Positions 7,890 through 15,879 of a stretch of DNA of 58,376 bases are shown one piece after another. Below the pieces are notes generated by a model. The model was not told the DNA's origin. It saw only the letters and a program-made list of their open reading frames with translations, and ran no database searches. Positions within the stretch are counted from its first letter, which is position 1, and every line of letters starts with the position of its first letter. The translations under genes and the position numbers were made by a program. The stretch is from Spirochaetaceae bacterium (lineage in GTDB: Bacteria; Spirochaetota; Spirochaetia; DSM-27196; PWMO01): contig REDM01000117.1 of NCBI GenBank assembly GCA_007693485.1, positions 1 to 58,376 on the forward strand. Reading direction: 5' to 3'.

Positions 7890-8685
7890 ACTGGTACGGG
7901 TGGATAACGTCAGTAAGGTGTACTACCAGGCGGGTCTCCTGCGCCAGCGGGCGCGCTCCATGGTGGCCGTGCGAAACGTGTCGTTCTCGATCGCTGCCAA
8001 CACCGTGCTCGGCCTGGTGGGAGAGTCCGGGTGCGGGAAGAGCACGCTTGCGCGGGCGGTCGCGTGGCTCGATCCTCCGACATCAGGACGGGTTGTTGTT
8101 TCGGGAATCGATCCGGGGCTTCGAGAACGTTCGCAGATGGCGCTGTTTCGACGTACCGTGCAGATCGTGTTTCAGGATCCGTATTCATCGCTCAACCCGC
8201 GCCAGTGCATCGGGGAGAGCGTGGCCGAAGGTCTGCGTAACCAGGGCGTGCCGCGGGACCGCCGTCGGCGTGAGGTGGCGCGGCTTCTCGATATGGTGGG
8301 GATCTCACCAAACCGGGCGTCGGAACGTCCGCACCGCTTCTCCGGCGGGCAGCGGCAACGGATCGTGATCGCGCGGGCGCTTGCCGTTCAGCCCCGTTTT
8401 CTCATCCTGGATGAGCCCGTCTCGAGTCTGGACGTCTCGATTCAGGCGCAGATCGTGAACCTGTTGGTGGACTTGAAACGCGAGCTCTCACTCACGTATC
8501 TTTTCATATCGCACGACCTGAATCTCATTGCCTATCTGAGCGATGAGATTGCCGTGATGCGTGATGGGACAATTATCGAGCAGGCACCGGCCGAACAGTT
8601 GATCGCGGCGCCGGTGCACCAATACACGCGCGCGCTCTTTGCCGACGCGCCCGTGCTGCCGGAACCGCGATCGAGGAGTTCATGA
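7879..8685 (+). CDS. ABC transporter ATP-binding protein (DppF/OppF family)
   Basis: Second ATPase of the importer, 268 residues. Walker A is GESGCGKS near residue 50, with signature FSGGQRQR, Walker B LILDEPVSSLD and switch His in FISHD. The start is a TTG at 7879 with GGAGGGG about 7 nt upstream; it overlaps the end of the preceding ATPase by 11 bp. Lacks the C-terminal cysteine extension of its partner, as is usual for the F subunit. Confidence 0.92.
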   Translation: MTAELVRVDNVSKVYYQAGLLRQRARSMVAVRNVSFSIAANTVLGLVGESGCGKSTLARAVAWLDPPTSGRVVVSGIDPGLRERSQMALFRRTVQIVFQDPYSSLNPRQCIGESVAEGLRNQGVPRDRRRREVARLLDMVGISPNRASERPHRFSGGQRQRIVIARALAVQPRFLILDEPVSSLDVSIQAQIVNLLVDLKRELSLTYLFISHDLNLIAYLSDEIAVMRDGTIIEQAPAEQLIAAPVHQYTRALFADAPVLPEPRSRSS

Positions 8686-10202
8686 TGAAAACCACTCTGT
8701 CACTCGCGCTGGCGGTCTGTACACTGGTGGCGGCCGCACCGGCGTTTGGGGCCGGCGGTCGCGAGGCAGCCTCGGCGCAGCCGGCTACCCTGCAGTTTGC
8801 GCTGTCGGGTAACCCCAACACACTCGATCCGCACGCCACGGCGGGGACACTGACGTTTCAGGTTCTGCGCAGCGTCTACGACACTCTGGTCGAGCCGGAC
8901 GAATCGGGACGAATCGTGCCCGCTCTCGCTGAGTCGTGGGGAGTCTCCGCGGACGGTCTGCACTGGACCTTCCACCTTCGCTCGGGAGTGCAGTTTCACA
9001 ACGGAGATGAGTTCACGTCGAAGGACGTAGTGGCGACCTTTGCGCGTCTTCGCGATCCGGGCCGCGCATCCACCCACGCGGCGGAGTTTGCCGCGGTCAC
9101 GGCCGTAGAAGCGCTTGACCGCTACACCGTGCAGTTTTCGCTGGAGCGCCCACACGCGCCGCTGCTTTCCGCGCTGGCCTCCGGCTGGAGCGCCATACTC
9201 CCGCAGCGGTTAATCGCGAACGGACACGACTTCGGCGGCAGTCCCGTCGGTACCGGGCCCTTTGTTTTCGAGCAATGGATGCGGGACAATCGCATCACGC
9301 TCTCGCGGAACGAACGATACTGGATCGAAGGGCAGCCCGCGGTGGCGCGGGTCAACTTCAATATCATTACCGAAGTAGCCGTACAGGTGCAGGGACTGCT
9401 CACCGGAGACCTTCACATCATTGATATGGTTGGTCCCACGGATATCGCCCGGATCGAACGGAATCCCGCCACCAGACTCGACACGGGATTGTCGTCGCTG
9501 GTGATGGTAATGGCCATCAATACGAGGCGCCCGCCGCTCTCCGACGTGCGAATCCGGCGCGCGCTCAACCACGCCGTTGACAAGCAGACAATTCTCGACG
9601 TGGCGTACGCCGGCGGGCGCCCCATCGGTACCTTCATGGACGCGGGCGACCCCTTCGCCCTCGATCTTGCCCACCTTCACCCCCACGACCCCGAGCGTGC
9701 CCGCGCGCTCATCCGTGAGGCGGGCGGTGTGAACCGCGTTCTGGATCTGGTCTTGCCGCAGAACTTCGAGCCGCACGTGCGGGCCGGCGAGATGTATCAG
9801 CAGATGCTGGCTCAGGCCGGGATTGAGGCGCAGATTCGTCTGGTCGACTGGTCCACCTGGCTGTCGGACGTCTACGGTGCAGCCAATTTTGATCTGACCG
9901 TCATCGGTCACACGGGAAAGTTGGACCCCGACGGCAGGTTCTCGCTTTTCGAGACCGACCGCAACTACGTAGGATGGAGTCATCCGGAGATACCTCGCCT
10001 GCTTCAGGCGGCGCGCCTGGAATCAGAGTTTGCCGGGCGGCGCGAGTACTTTGCCGAAATTCAGCGTTTACTGGCGGAAGAAGTCCCCTTTGTGTTTGTG
10101 GGCACCAACTACCGGTTCATCGCGATGCGCGAGACCATTCACGGCTTTCATATGGACGGTAAACTCGACACGTACGATTTGCGACGCGTGCGGTTCCGCT
10201 GA
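8685..10202 (+). CDS. Extracellular solute-binding protein family 5 (peptide/nickel type)
   Basis: Captures the substrate outside the inner membrane and delivers it to the permeases. About 505 residues: a signal peptide (Lys-2, hydrophobic stretch, AAAPAFG before GAGG), then the SBP_bac_5 fold with NTLDPHAT, the PALAESW segment and LRSGVQFHNGDEF. No lipobox cysteine is seen, so it is probably periplasmic and soluble, although the cleavage site is a guess. Of two adjacent ATGs (8682, 8685), the second has the better spacing to GAGGAG at 8673-8678. Overlaps the end of the upstream ATPase gene (ATGATGA). Confidence 0.92.
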   Translation: MKTTLSLALAVCTLVAAAPAFGAGGREAASAQPATLQFALSGNPNTLDPHATAGTLTFQVLRSVYDTLVEPDESGRIVPALAESWGVSADGLHWTFHLRSGVQFHNGDEFTSKDVVATFARLRDPGRASTHAAEFAAVTAVEALDRYTVQFSLERPHAPLLSALASGWSAILPQRLIANGHDFGGSPVGTGPFVFEQWMRDNRITLSRNERYWIEGQPAVARVNFNIITEVAVQVQGLLTGDLHIIDMVGPTDIARIERNPATRLDTGLSSLVMVMAINTRRPPLSDVRIRRALNHAVDKQTILDVAYAGGRPIGTFMDAGDPFALDLAHLHPHDPERARALIREAGGVNRVLDLVLPQNFEPHVRAGEMYQQMLAQAGIEAQIRLVDWSTWLSDVYGAANFDLTVIGHTGKLDPDGRFSLFETDRNYVGWSHPEIPRLLQAARLESEFAGRREYFAEIQRLLAEEVPFVFVGTNYRFIAMRETIHGFHMDGKLDTYDLRRVRFR

Positions 10203-10223
10203 ACCGTTCGAAGGGAACCCCTG

Positions 10224-11048
10224 GTGACGAGGCGAACCGAAATCTTCGTGCGATTTTTCCTCGTGGTTTCGGTTGTCTACCTGGGAGCCCTGGTGGTAGT
10301 CGCAATTGCGGCTCCGCACATTGCGCCGGCGGATCCGCGGATGCAGAACATCCCCGCCCGGTTTACCCCTCCGGGAACGGATGGGTTCCTCCTGGGCTCG
10401 GATGAGTTTGGCCGCGATGTATTGTCGCGCCTCCTCTTTGGCGCCCGCTCCGCACTGCTGGTTGGCGGCGTGGCGGTTGCCCTTGCCCTGGGTATTGGGA
10501 TGGTGGTGGGGCTGACGGCGGGGCTCGCCGGCAAGGTAGTTGACTCCGCGCTCATGCTCATCATGGACGCGGTCCTCTCGTTCCCCACTGTGCTGCTGGC
10601 AATTACGGTAGTGTCGGTCTTCGGCTACGGCCTGCCGCAGGTCATGACGGCAATCGGGGTCATCTTCAGTCCGCTGTTTGCACGGATCATCCGAACCGAA
10701 ACGCTCACGCTGAAACAGGAGCCCTTCGTTCTCTCTGCCCGGGCTCTGGGCACTCCGCTGTGGCGGATCATTACCGTTCATCTTGTTCCCAACATGCTTC
10801 CCAAGATCGTCGCGCAGTGCACGGTCACCGTGGCGCTCGCGCTGGTAGTGGAGGCGTCGCTGTCGTTTCTCGGGGTGGGAGCGCAGCCGCCAACGCCGAG
10901 TTGGGGGTTGATGCTTCGAAACGCGCGAAACTACCTCTTCGATGCACCGTGGCTCGCGCTCTACCCGGGGCTTGCGATCGGGTTGACGGTGTTCTGCTGT
11001 AACCTGCTCGGAGACCTGCTCGGAGAGCTGCTTCAGCGTGACCAGTGA
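10224..11048 (+). CDS. Peptide/nickel-type ABC transporter permease (DppC/OppC family)
   Basis: Second membrane subunit of the importer, 274 residues. Shows the OppC-type segment GTDGFLLGSDEFGRDVLSRL after the first membrane helix and the EAA-like loop ending in NMLPKIVAQ. GTG start at 10224 preceded by AAGGGA. It is encoded last, after the binding protein, whereas dpp/opp operons more often keep both permeases together. Its 3' end overlaps the convergent downstream gene by 16 bp. Confidence 0.9.
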   Translation: MTRRTEIFVRFFLVVSVVYLGALVVVAIAAPHIAPADPRMQNIPARFTPPGTDGFLLGSDEFGRDVLSRLLFGARSALLVGGVAVALALGIGMVVGLTAGLAGKVVDSALMLIMDAVLSFPTVLLAITVVSVFGYGLPQVMTAIGVIFSPLFARIIRTETLTLKQEPFVLSARALGTPLWRIITVHLVPNMLPKIVAQCTVTVALALVVEASLSFLGVGAQPPTPSWGLMLRNARNYLFDAPWLALYPGLAIGLTVFCCNLLGDLLGELLQRDQ

Positions 11049-12091
11049 ACGTCCGGATCGGCGCGACGCTGTTCCAGAACTGCGAGGAGCCAGCGATCGA
11101 GAGGGAGCAGCGCGCGGTTTCTTTTGCGACACGGTCGGCCAATCGTTCGCCCGTCGCTCAGGTTGGTGTCTCCAACCGCGTGAGTGATGGCGGCCGTTGC
11201 CTCGGATATGGACACCCCGTCTCGCCACGCGGCCGCGATTTCGCGCACCACCGATCTTGCCTGTCCCATGGCTTTCCCCCACAGATCCTCCATTGAGTCG
11301 TGCGAAGGATTATCAACATCACAGGGGTTGTACCACGGCCGGTGGTCGTCGTTTGCCAGGTCGAGTCCCGCCGGCAGAAGGGGCGGATGAAGCAGGCTGA
11401 TCCAGCGCGCCCGACGGCCGACGGGTTCGTCGGAGTGAAGCACCTCCTCGTAGCGCTCGAGGTTCACGAGGTTACACGCCTCGTAGAACCCAATCGCGTC
11501 GTGATAGGCGTTTCGCATGCGCTGGGCCATGTGCGGATCGGTGCGACTCGCCGGCGACACCGCATGCAGAGCGCGGCAGTAGGCGCGGGCGATTGGTGCG
11601 GGGAGATCGGGGCCGCAGTCGAGTCGGGCCAGCACGTCGAATGTCTGTGGGCTACTGTTCCACCATCGGTCCAGGATGATCACATCGAGGGCGCGCTCGA
11701 ACCACGGGTGCAGCTGAAAGGGCGGATCGGTGGGGGCGGCGGGAACCGATGGTCCCCACCCGGCGCGGTAGTTGATGAAGGGGTGAAACTCTCGATCGAG
11801 AACGGCGTGCGTCGCGAAAGCCAGAATGAAGGCGCCCAGGCTCGATTCAAGGGGTACGCTCTGTTCGCGGGCGCTTTCGGCCATCGCGGCAACGGCGGTC
11901 CCGTACCCCCGCCGGTGGAGCAGGGCCCCGTACCCCAGGGCTGAGGGCCGACGCCGGCGATTGTGGTAGAAGATGTCCGGTCCCTGGGCGCCAAGACCCA
12001 GCCACGGCGAGTCGATCGGCAGGTTGAGATCGGCGAGGCCCCCGGAGATCGCCTCGACCGCAAAGACCAGATGTGCGATCTGCGACGGCAT
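11033..12091 (-). CDS. Zinc-dependent phospholipase C-like protein
   Basis: A 352-residue protein resembling the zinc-dependent phospholipase C/S1-P1 nuclease-like family: it opens with MPSQIAHLVF, then GAQGPDIFYHN, and later FATHAVLDREFHPFINY, supplying the His and Asp residues expected for a tri-zinc site. No signal peptide is visible, so it may act in the cytoplasm; substrate unknown. A GTG at 12109 would add six residues, but a promoter lies between that GTG and the ATG at 12091, so the ATG is chosen. Transcribed divergently from ackA and convergent with the ABC operon. Confidence 0.75.
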   Translation of the reverse strand: MPSQIAHLVFAVEAISGGLADLNLPIDSPWLGLGAQGPDIFYHNRRRRPSALGYGALLHRRGYGTAVAAMAESAREQSVPLESSLGAFILAFATHAVLDREFHPFINYRAGWGPSVPAAPTDPPFQLHPWFERALDVIILDRWWNSSPQTFDVLARLDCGPDLPAPIARAYCRALHAVSPASRTDPHMAQRMRNAYHDAIGFYEACNLVNLERYEEVLHSDEPVGRRARWISLLHPPLLPAGLDLANDDHRPWYNPCDVDNPSHDSMEDLWGKAMGQARSVVREIAAAWRDGVSISEATAAITHAVGDTNLSDGRTIGRPCRKRNRALLPLDRWLLAVLEQRRADPDVHWSR

Positions 12092-12099
12092 GCGACCGA

Positions 12100-12128
12100 A
12101 TGCTACCACGGCGGGCGCACCACAACAA
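12100..12128 (-). promoter_or_regulatory. Promoter of the phospholipase-like gene, probably leaderless
   Basis: Minus strand: TTGTTG (12128-12123), 17-nt spacer, TAGCAT (12105-12100). Only 8 nt separate the -10 box from the ATG at 12091. The -35 box is weak (3 of 6). Confidence 0.5.
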
Positions 12129-12150
12129 GATAGCGAGATGGTCGGGGCGG

Positions 12151-12179
12151 GTGACGCGGTCCGAATTTCTCGCTACACT
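12151..12179 (+). promoter_or_regulatory. Putative ackA promoter
   Basis: GTGACG (12151-12156), 17-nt spacer, TACACT (12174-12179). The predicted start near 12186 leaves a 26-nt leader carrying the Shine-Dalgarno GAGGGAG. Confidence 0.5.
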
Positions 12180-12211
12180 GTCGCGAGGTTACCGTTGAGG
12201 GAGAGCAATCC

Positions 12212-13435
12212 ATGGCGCGCGCTCGAGTGAAGACGTCGGACATTCTGGTCATCAATTGCGGCAGTTCGTCGCTGAAATACGAAGTGTACGAGATGCCGTC
12301 GCGAAACAGTCTCGGAAAAGGTCAGGTCGAACGGATCGGTGGTCCGGCCGGGGTGATTACCCAGGAGTCGGTCGGGGGGCGATACCACCGCGAGCGGCCG
12401 GTAGCGGATCATCAGGCGGCCGTTTCGGCAATGATCGATGCGTTGACCGATGAAAGAGATGGAATCCTCGACAACCTCGACCATATCGTGGGCGTGGGAC
12501 ACCGCGTGGTACACGGTGGAGAAAAGTACGCGTCCTCGGTGGTTATCGATGACGCGGTTGTGGCTGCGATCGAAGAAAACATCGAACTTGCTCCACTGCA
12601 CAACCCTGCCAACCTGACCGGCATTCAGGAGGCGATCCGCGCCATGCCGACCGTTCCCCAGGTGGCTGTCTTTGACACTGCCTTTCATCAGACGCTGACG
12701 CCCGCCGCCTATCTTTACGGCCTCCCCCGCGAGCTTTACGAGAAGTACCGAATTCGCCGGTACGGATTTCACGGTACCAGTCACCGGTATGTCGCCAACG
12801 AAGCGGTTCAGTTTGTAAAACGGTCGATCGAGAATACCAACGTGATCTCCTGCCATCTTGGCAATGGGGCGTCGATCACCGCGATCAAACACGGACGATC
12901 GATCGACACATCCATGGGTTTCACGCCGCTGGAAGGGCTGATGATGGGCACTCGCTCGGGCGATCTTGATCCGGCCATCATCTTCTATCTGATTGAGCGT
13001 GGATACTCCCCAGCCCAGCTGAACAACATGCTGAACAAAGAGAGCGGACTGCTTGGGCTGTCAGGAATCTCAAACGACCTGCGTGATCTGGAAGACGCAG
13101 CAGAGCGAGGCGACCGAAACGCGCTTGAGGCGCTTGAAGTCTACGCCTACCGGATCCGTAAGTACATCGGTGCGTACGCGGCCAACATGGTGAAGATCGA
13201 TATTCTGGTCTTCACGGGTGGGATCGGGCAGTACGGCACCCGGATGCGCGAACGAATCTGTAACCGGCTGGAAAATATTGGCATTGTCATGGACTACCGG
13301 AAAAATCTGGAAAACGGCCCGCGCATGGGACTGATCTCTCGCGACTATTCGCCCGTGGACATCGTGGTGGTCCCGACAAATGAAGAACTGCAGATTGCCA
13401 TCGATACCTTCGCTCTGGTAGAACCGAAGGAGTAG
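12212..13435 (+). CDS. ackA: Acetate kinase
   Basis: Interconverts acetyl phosphate + ADP and acetate + ATP, the ATP-yielding end of mixed-acid fermentation. 407 residues, full length, with the N-terminal NCGSSSLKYEVY signature (15-26), the HRVVHGG segment, the FHGTSHRYV segment and the C-terminal FTGGIGQYG nucleotide motif. The ATG at 12212 has a good Shine-Dalgarno. No phosphotransacetylase gene is in this window; pyruvate formate-lyase at 54.8 kb would supply the acetyl-CoA. Confidence 0.97.
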   Translation: MARARVKTSDILVINCGSSSLKYEVYEMPSRNSLGKGQVERIGGPAGVITQESVGGRYHRERPVADHQAAVSAMIDALTDERDGILDNLDHIVGVGHRVVHGGEKYASSVVIDDAVVAAIEENIELAPLHNPANLTGIQEAIRAMPTVPQVAVFDTAFHQTLTPAAYLYGLPRELYEKYRIRRYGFHGTSHRYVANEAVQFVKRSIENTNVISCHLGNGASITAIKHGRSIDTSMGFTPLEGLMMGTRSGDLDPAIIFYLIERGYSPAQLNNMLNKESGLLGLSGISNDLRDLEDAAERGDRNALEALEVYAYRIRKYIGAYAANMVKIDILVFTGGIGQYGTRMRERICNRLENIGIVMDYRKNLENGPRMGLISRDYSPVDIVVVPTNEELQIAIDTFALVEPKE

Positions 13436-13460
13436 TCGACTGCCTTCGTGGGACCCTGTT

Positions 13461-14849
13461 GTGTATTCGACTCTCCTCCAATCGGTCGATGGTGAGGCGC
13501 TCTCGGAGCATTTCGCCCGGATGGCTCGTCGTCAGGCCTTAACGCTTCTTGTCCCCGTTCTGCCGGATCCCGTCGTCGGAACCCCCGAGGATTGTCAAGA
13601 CTTCTCCGCGGATATTTCGGAAACGCCCGACGGCAGCTGGCTTCGCGTCCGCGTCGGTTCGTCGCTCCGCGAGCCGCCGGCCTCTGACGGTGATCCGCTG
13701 GAGGCGGACATCATCGAGCGGGAGGCGGGAGTAACCACCCTTGGTATGGTGAGTCTGGAGCGGGGAGCTCCGCTGTACGCCACCGCGGCGCGGGCGGTTG
13801 TGGCTCTGGAAGAGCGTGGGCTTGCCGTGCATCGGGTGCTGTTGATTCGAGCGCAGAAGGGGTTTGTTCATCCTGGATTGCTCGATCCGGACGAACTGTT
13901 CGAGCGCGTCGATATTACCGATCCGGTTCGCGCGGTTCCGTTGCCCGATGGCAGCGAAGTCGTTGCCGATACCCTTTCGCACAGTGGAGCCTCACACCCG
14001 CGAAGCACCGAATCCGGGGGCCAGGCTGCCGTCGACGATCCCCGCACCCTGTTTCTCGGCAAGAAACGGGGGGAGGAGCTGATCTCGGCCGGAGTGACCT
14101 CGCTGCGAGATCTTCCCGAAGGGGTTACGCTCTCGCGCCGGCAGACCCTGCAGGTAGCGGCAATCGAGGGGGGAGTCGCACACGTGGATCAGCCCGCACT
14201 CGACGCTTTTTTGTCTGCGCTGCAGTATCCGGTTCGGTACCTTGACTTTGAGGCGTTTTCGATGCCAGTTCCGCCCTTTGCCGGTGCGCGCTCGTGGGAG
14301 CACATCCCCTACCTCTATACGGTGCAATCCGTGCTCGATCCGGGCGCACCGGCCGAGCGCAGCTGGTATCTGGGCGAGACGCTCGAGGCCATCGGTGACG
14401 AGTTCTGCACCCGGCTCCTCGAACATCTCGGCGAGGAAGGTTCCATCGTTGTCTACGGTCGCGATTTTGAAGCGCGGGCAATCGCTCGTCTGGCCGAGCG
14501 ACTGCCCGCGCGTGCGGTTCCGCTGCGAAACCTGCTTGGTCGGATCGTCGACCTTTCGTCGGTGTTCTCGGAGTTTGCCTACTATCATCCGCTGCAGCGC
14601 GGCAGCGTCTCCATGAAATCGGTTCTCCCCGTGCTCACCGGCCGCGGGTACGACGACCTGGTGATCCGCAACGGTCGACAGGCAAATCTGCTCTTTGGTC
14701 TCTCGGTCTTTTCGGGCACGCCGTTGTCGGAGCAACACCGGCACCATCTTGTCGAGTACTGTTTACGGGATACGGAGGGAATGGTGTGGATGGTCGAGGC
14801 GCTCTCGCGCCTCAACCATCCACCAGGAGAGCCGATTGGTTCGGCTTAG
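13461..14849 (+). CDS. DUF2779 family protein with RNase H-like exonuclease fold
   Basis: The C-terminal half (from about residue 255) matches the DUF2779 pattern: YLDFEAF with Asp262 and Glu264, then VVYGRDFE, VDLSSVF, YYHP, GSVSMKSVLP and YCLRDTEGMVW. These acidic residues are placed like the DEDD residues of DnaQ-type 3'-5' exonucleases. The first 200 residues show no family I recognise; about 180-200 looks like a flexible linker. 462 residues from a GTG at 13461, 26 bp after ackA. Nuclease activity is an inference from the fold; substrate and role are unknown. Confidence 0.65.
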   Translation: MYSTLLQSVDGEALSEHFARMARRQALTLLVPVLPDPVVGTPEDCQDFSADISETPDGSWLRVRVGSSLREPPASDGDPLEADIIEREAGVTTLGMVSLERGAPLYATAARAVVALEERGLAVHRVLLIRAQKGFVHPGLLDPDELFERVDITDPVRAVPLPDGSEVVADTLSHSGASHPRSTESGGQAAVDDPRTLFLGKKRGEELISAGVTSLRDLPEGVTLSRRQTLQVAAIEGGVAHVDQPALDAFLSALQYPVRYLDFEAFSMPVPPFAGARSWEHIPYLYTVQSVLDPGAPAERSWYLGETLEAIGDEFCTRLLEHLGEEGSIVVYGRDFEARAIARLAERLPARAVPLRNLLGRIVDLSSVFSEFAYYHPLQRGSVSMKSVLPVLTGRGYDDLVIRNGRQANLLFGLSVFSGTPLSEQHRHHLVEYCLRDTEGMVWMVEALSRLNHPPGEPIGSA

Positions 14850-15628
14850 CGGCTGGTTACGATAAGATTTCCGAAGTTTGCCGCAAGGCTGTTGGTGCGG
14901 AGGGCAATGTAGTTGCCGCGGAGCACCGAGGGGTTTACCCGGAAGTAATAGCGAATGGGCGCCGTGGGATCGAGTACCCCGATTTCTCCGGTACGCGTAT
15001 CGACGCGAATACTGATTGGAACGTCGCGGTAGAGATAGGGCTCGATGTCTTCGAGACGAAGGTCAAATCCCAGCTCTTGTCGCAGAATGGCGATGATGTC
15101 CAGGCTCATCACCGGGCTGCCGAGCAGCTGCCGGATTTCTTCGCTGCGCATCAGCGTCATGTCGATGTTGGAGCGGCTCTCGTAGACCTGAGCGCGAAAA
15201 CCGTAGTGCTCCGGAGCGTTTCGCCGCGTCTCGGGTCGGGTGTCAAGGTTGAGCCAGAGAAGATAGCTCTGTCCGGCGCCCCATGCTGCGCGCCGAAGCG
15301 GGGGATTGCTGATACCCAGCTGTACACCAAAGCCTGCGTGGAAATGCTGGTTCTCCCAGTCGGCGTCCGTGCGGTATCCACCGCCCGCATACCGAATGGC
15401 AAAATCGATCTGATAGACACCGCTCTGGTTCAGCTGCTTGTCAATGCGAGCCAGTGGCGCTCGATCATCGCGCTGGTGCAAACGATTACCCGAAGCAGCC
15501 CAGTTTCCAGCCGCAGGGGTCCATCCGCTCATCGTAGCGAAGTTGTGCTGCTCCAGTACCGTCTGTGCCGCCAGGGGCGCGACCAGCAGAATGCAGAGAG
15601 CCGTTGTGACCAGTACCGTTTTTCGCAT
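14846..15628 (-). CDS. Secreted protein of unknown function
   Basis: 260 residues beginning with a clear signal peptide: MRKT, a hydrophobic stretch, and likely cleavage after APLAAQ near residue 22. The mature part is rich in aromatic residues and beta-strand-like pattern (GWTPAAGNWAASGNRLHQ near the N-terminus), which could suggest a concanavalin-like sandwich, but I recognise no family and see no catalytic motif. It has its own promoter and a strong Shine-Dalgarno (GAGGAGG). The stop overlaps the end of the convergent DUF2779 gene by 4 bp. Likely periplasmic. Confidence 0.75.
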   Translation of the reverse strand: MRKTVLVTTALCILLVAPLAAQTVLEQHNFATMSGWTPAAGNWAASGNRLHQRDDRAPLARIDKQLNQSGVYQIDFAIRYAGGGYRTDADWENQHFHAGFGVQLGISNPPLRRAAWGAGQSYLLWLNLDTRPETRRNAPEHYGFRAQVYESRSNIDMTLMRSEEIRQLLGSPVMSLDIIAILRQELGFDLRLEDIEPYLYRDVPISIRVDTRTGEIGVLDPTAPIRYYFRVNPSVLRGNYIALRTNSLAANFGNLIVTSR

Positions 15629-15681
15629 GTTGAAGTCCTCCTCGAGGGTTTTTCACCGCCGTGATTTTTGGTATCCCAACC

Positions 15682-15710
15682 ATCATAGCCGCTGCCGGGG
15701 CTCCACGCAA
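15682..15710 (-). promoter_or_regulatory. Promoter of the secreted-protein gene
   Basis: Minus strand: TTGCGT (15710-15705), 17-nt spacer, TATGAT (15687-15682). It gives a leader of about 47 nt containing the GAGGAGG ribosome binding site. Confidence 0.65.
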
Positions 15711-15844
15711 CCAAAACTTTCCCCGTTTTCGCCGTATTTGGGTTAGATTTGCGTTGGTCTGAACCGAGTGTTCCCAAAGCTGTGCATTTTTGCCCCTGCA
15801 GAGCGCCTTCCGCGCACCCTCCGTTGAGCCCCAACGCGCTTCGG

Positions 15845-15873
15845 TTTACAGTGGCGACGCTTGGCGATACAAT
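15845..15873 (+). promoter_or_regulatory. Leaderless promoter of the iron-type alcohol dehydrogenase gene
   Basis: TTTACA (15845-15850), 17-nt spacer, TACAAT (15868-15873). Six nt separate the -10 box from the ATG at 15880, so transcription should start on the start codon. This rules out the in-frame upstream ATG at 15790. Confidence 0.75.
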
Positions 15874-15879
15874 TGGGGT

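Noticed and set aside
12092-12109. GTG start at 12109 for the phospholipase-like protein
   Set aside because: A -10 box (12100-12105) lies between this GTG and the ATG at 12091, so the GTG would not be transcribed from that promoter.
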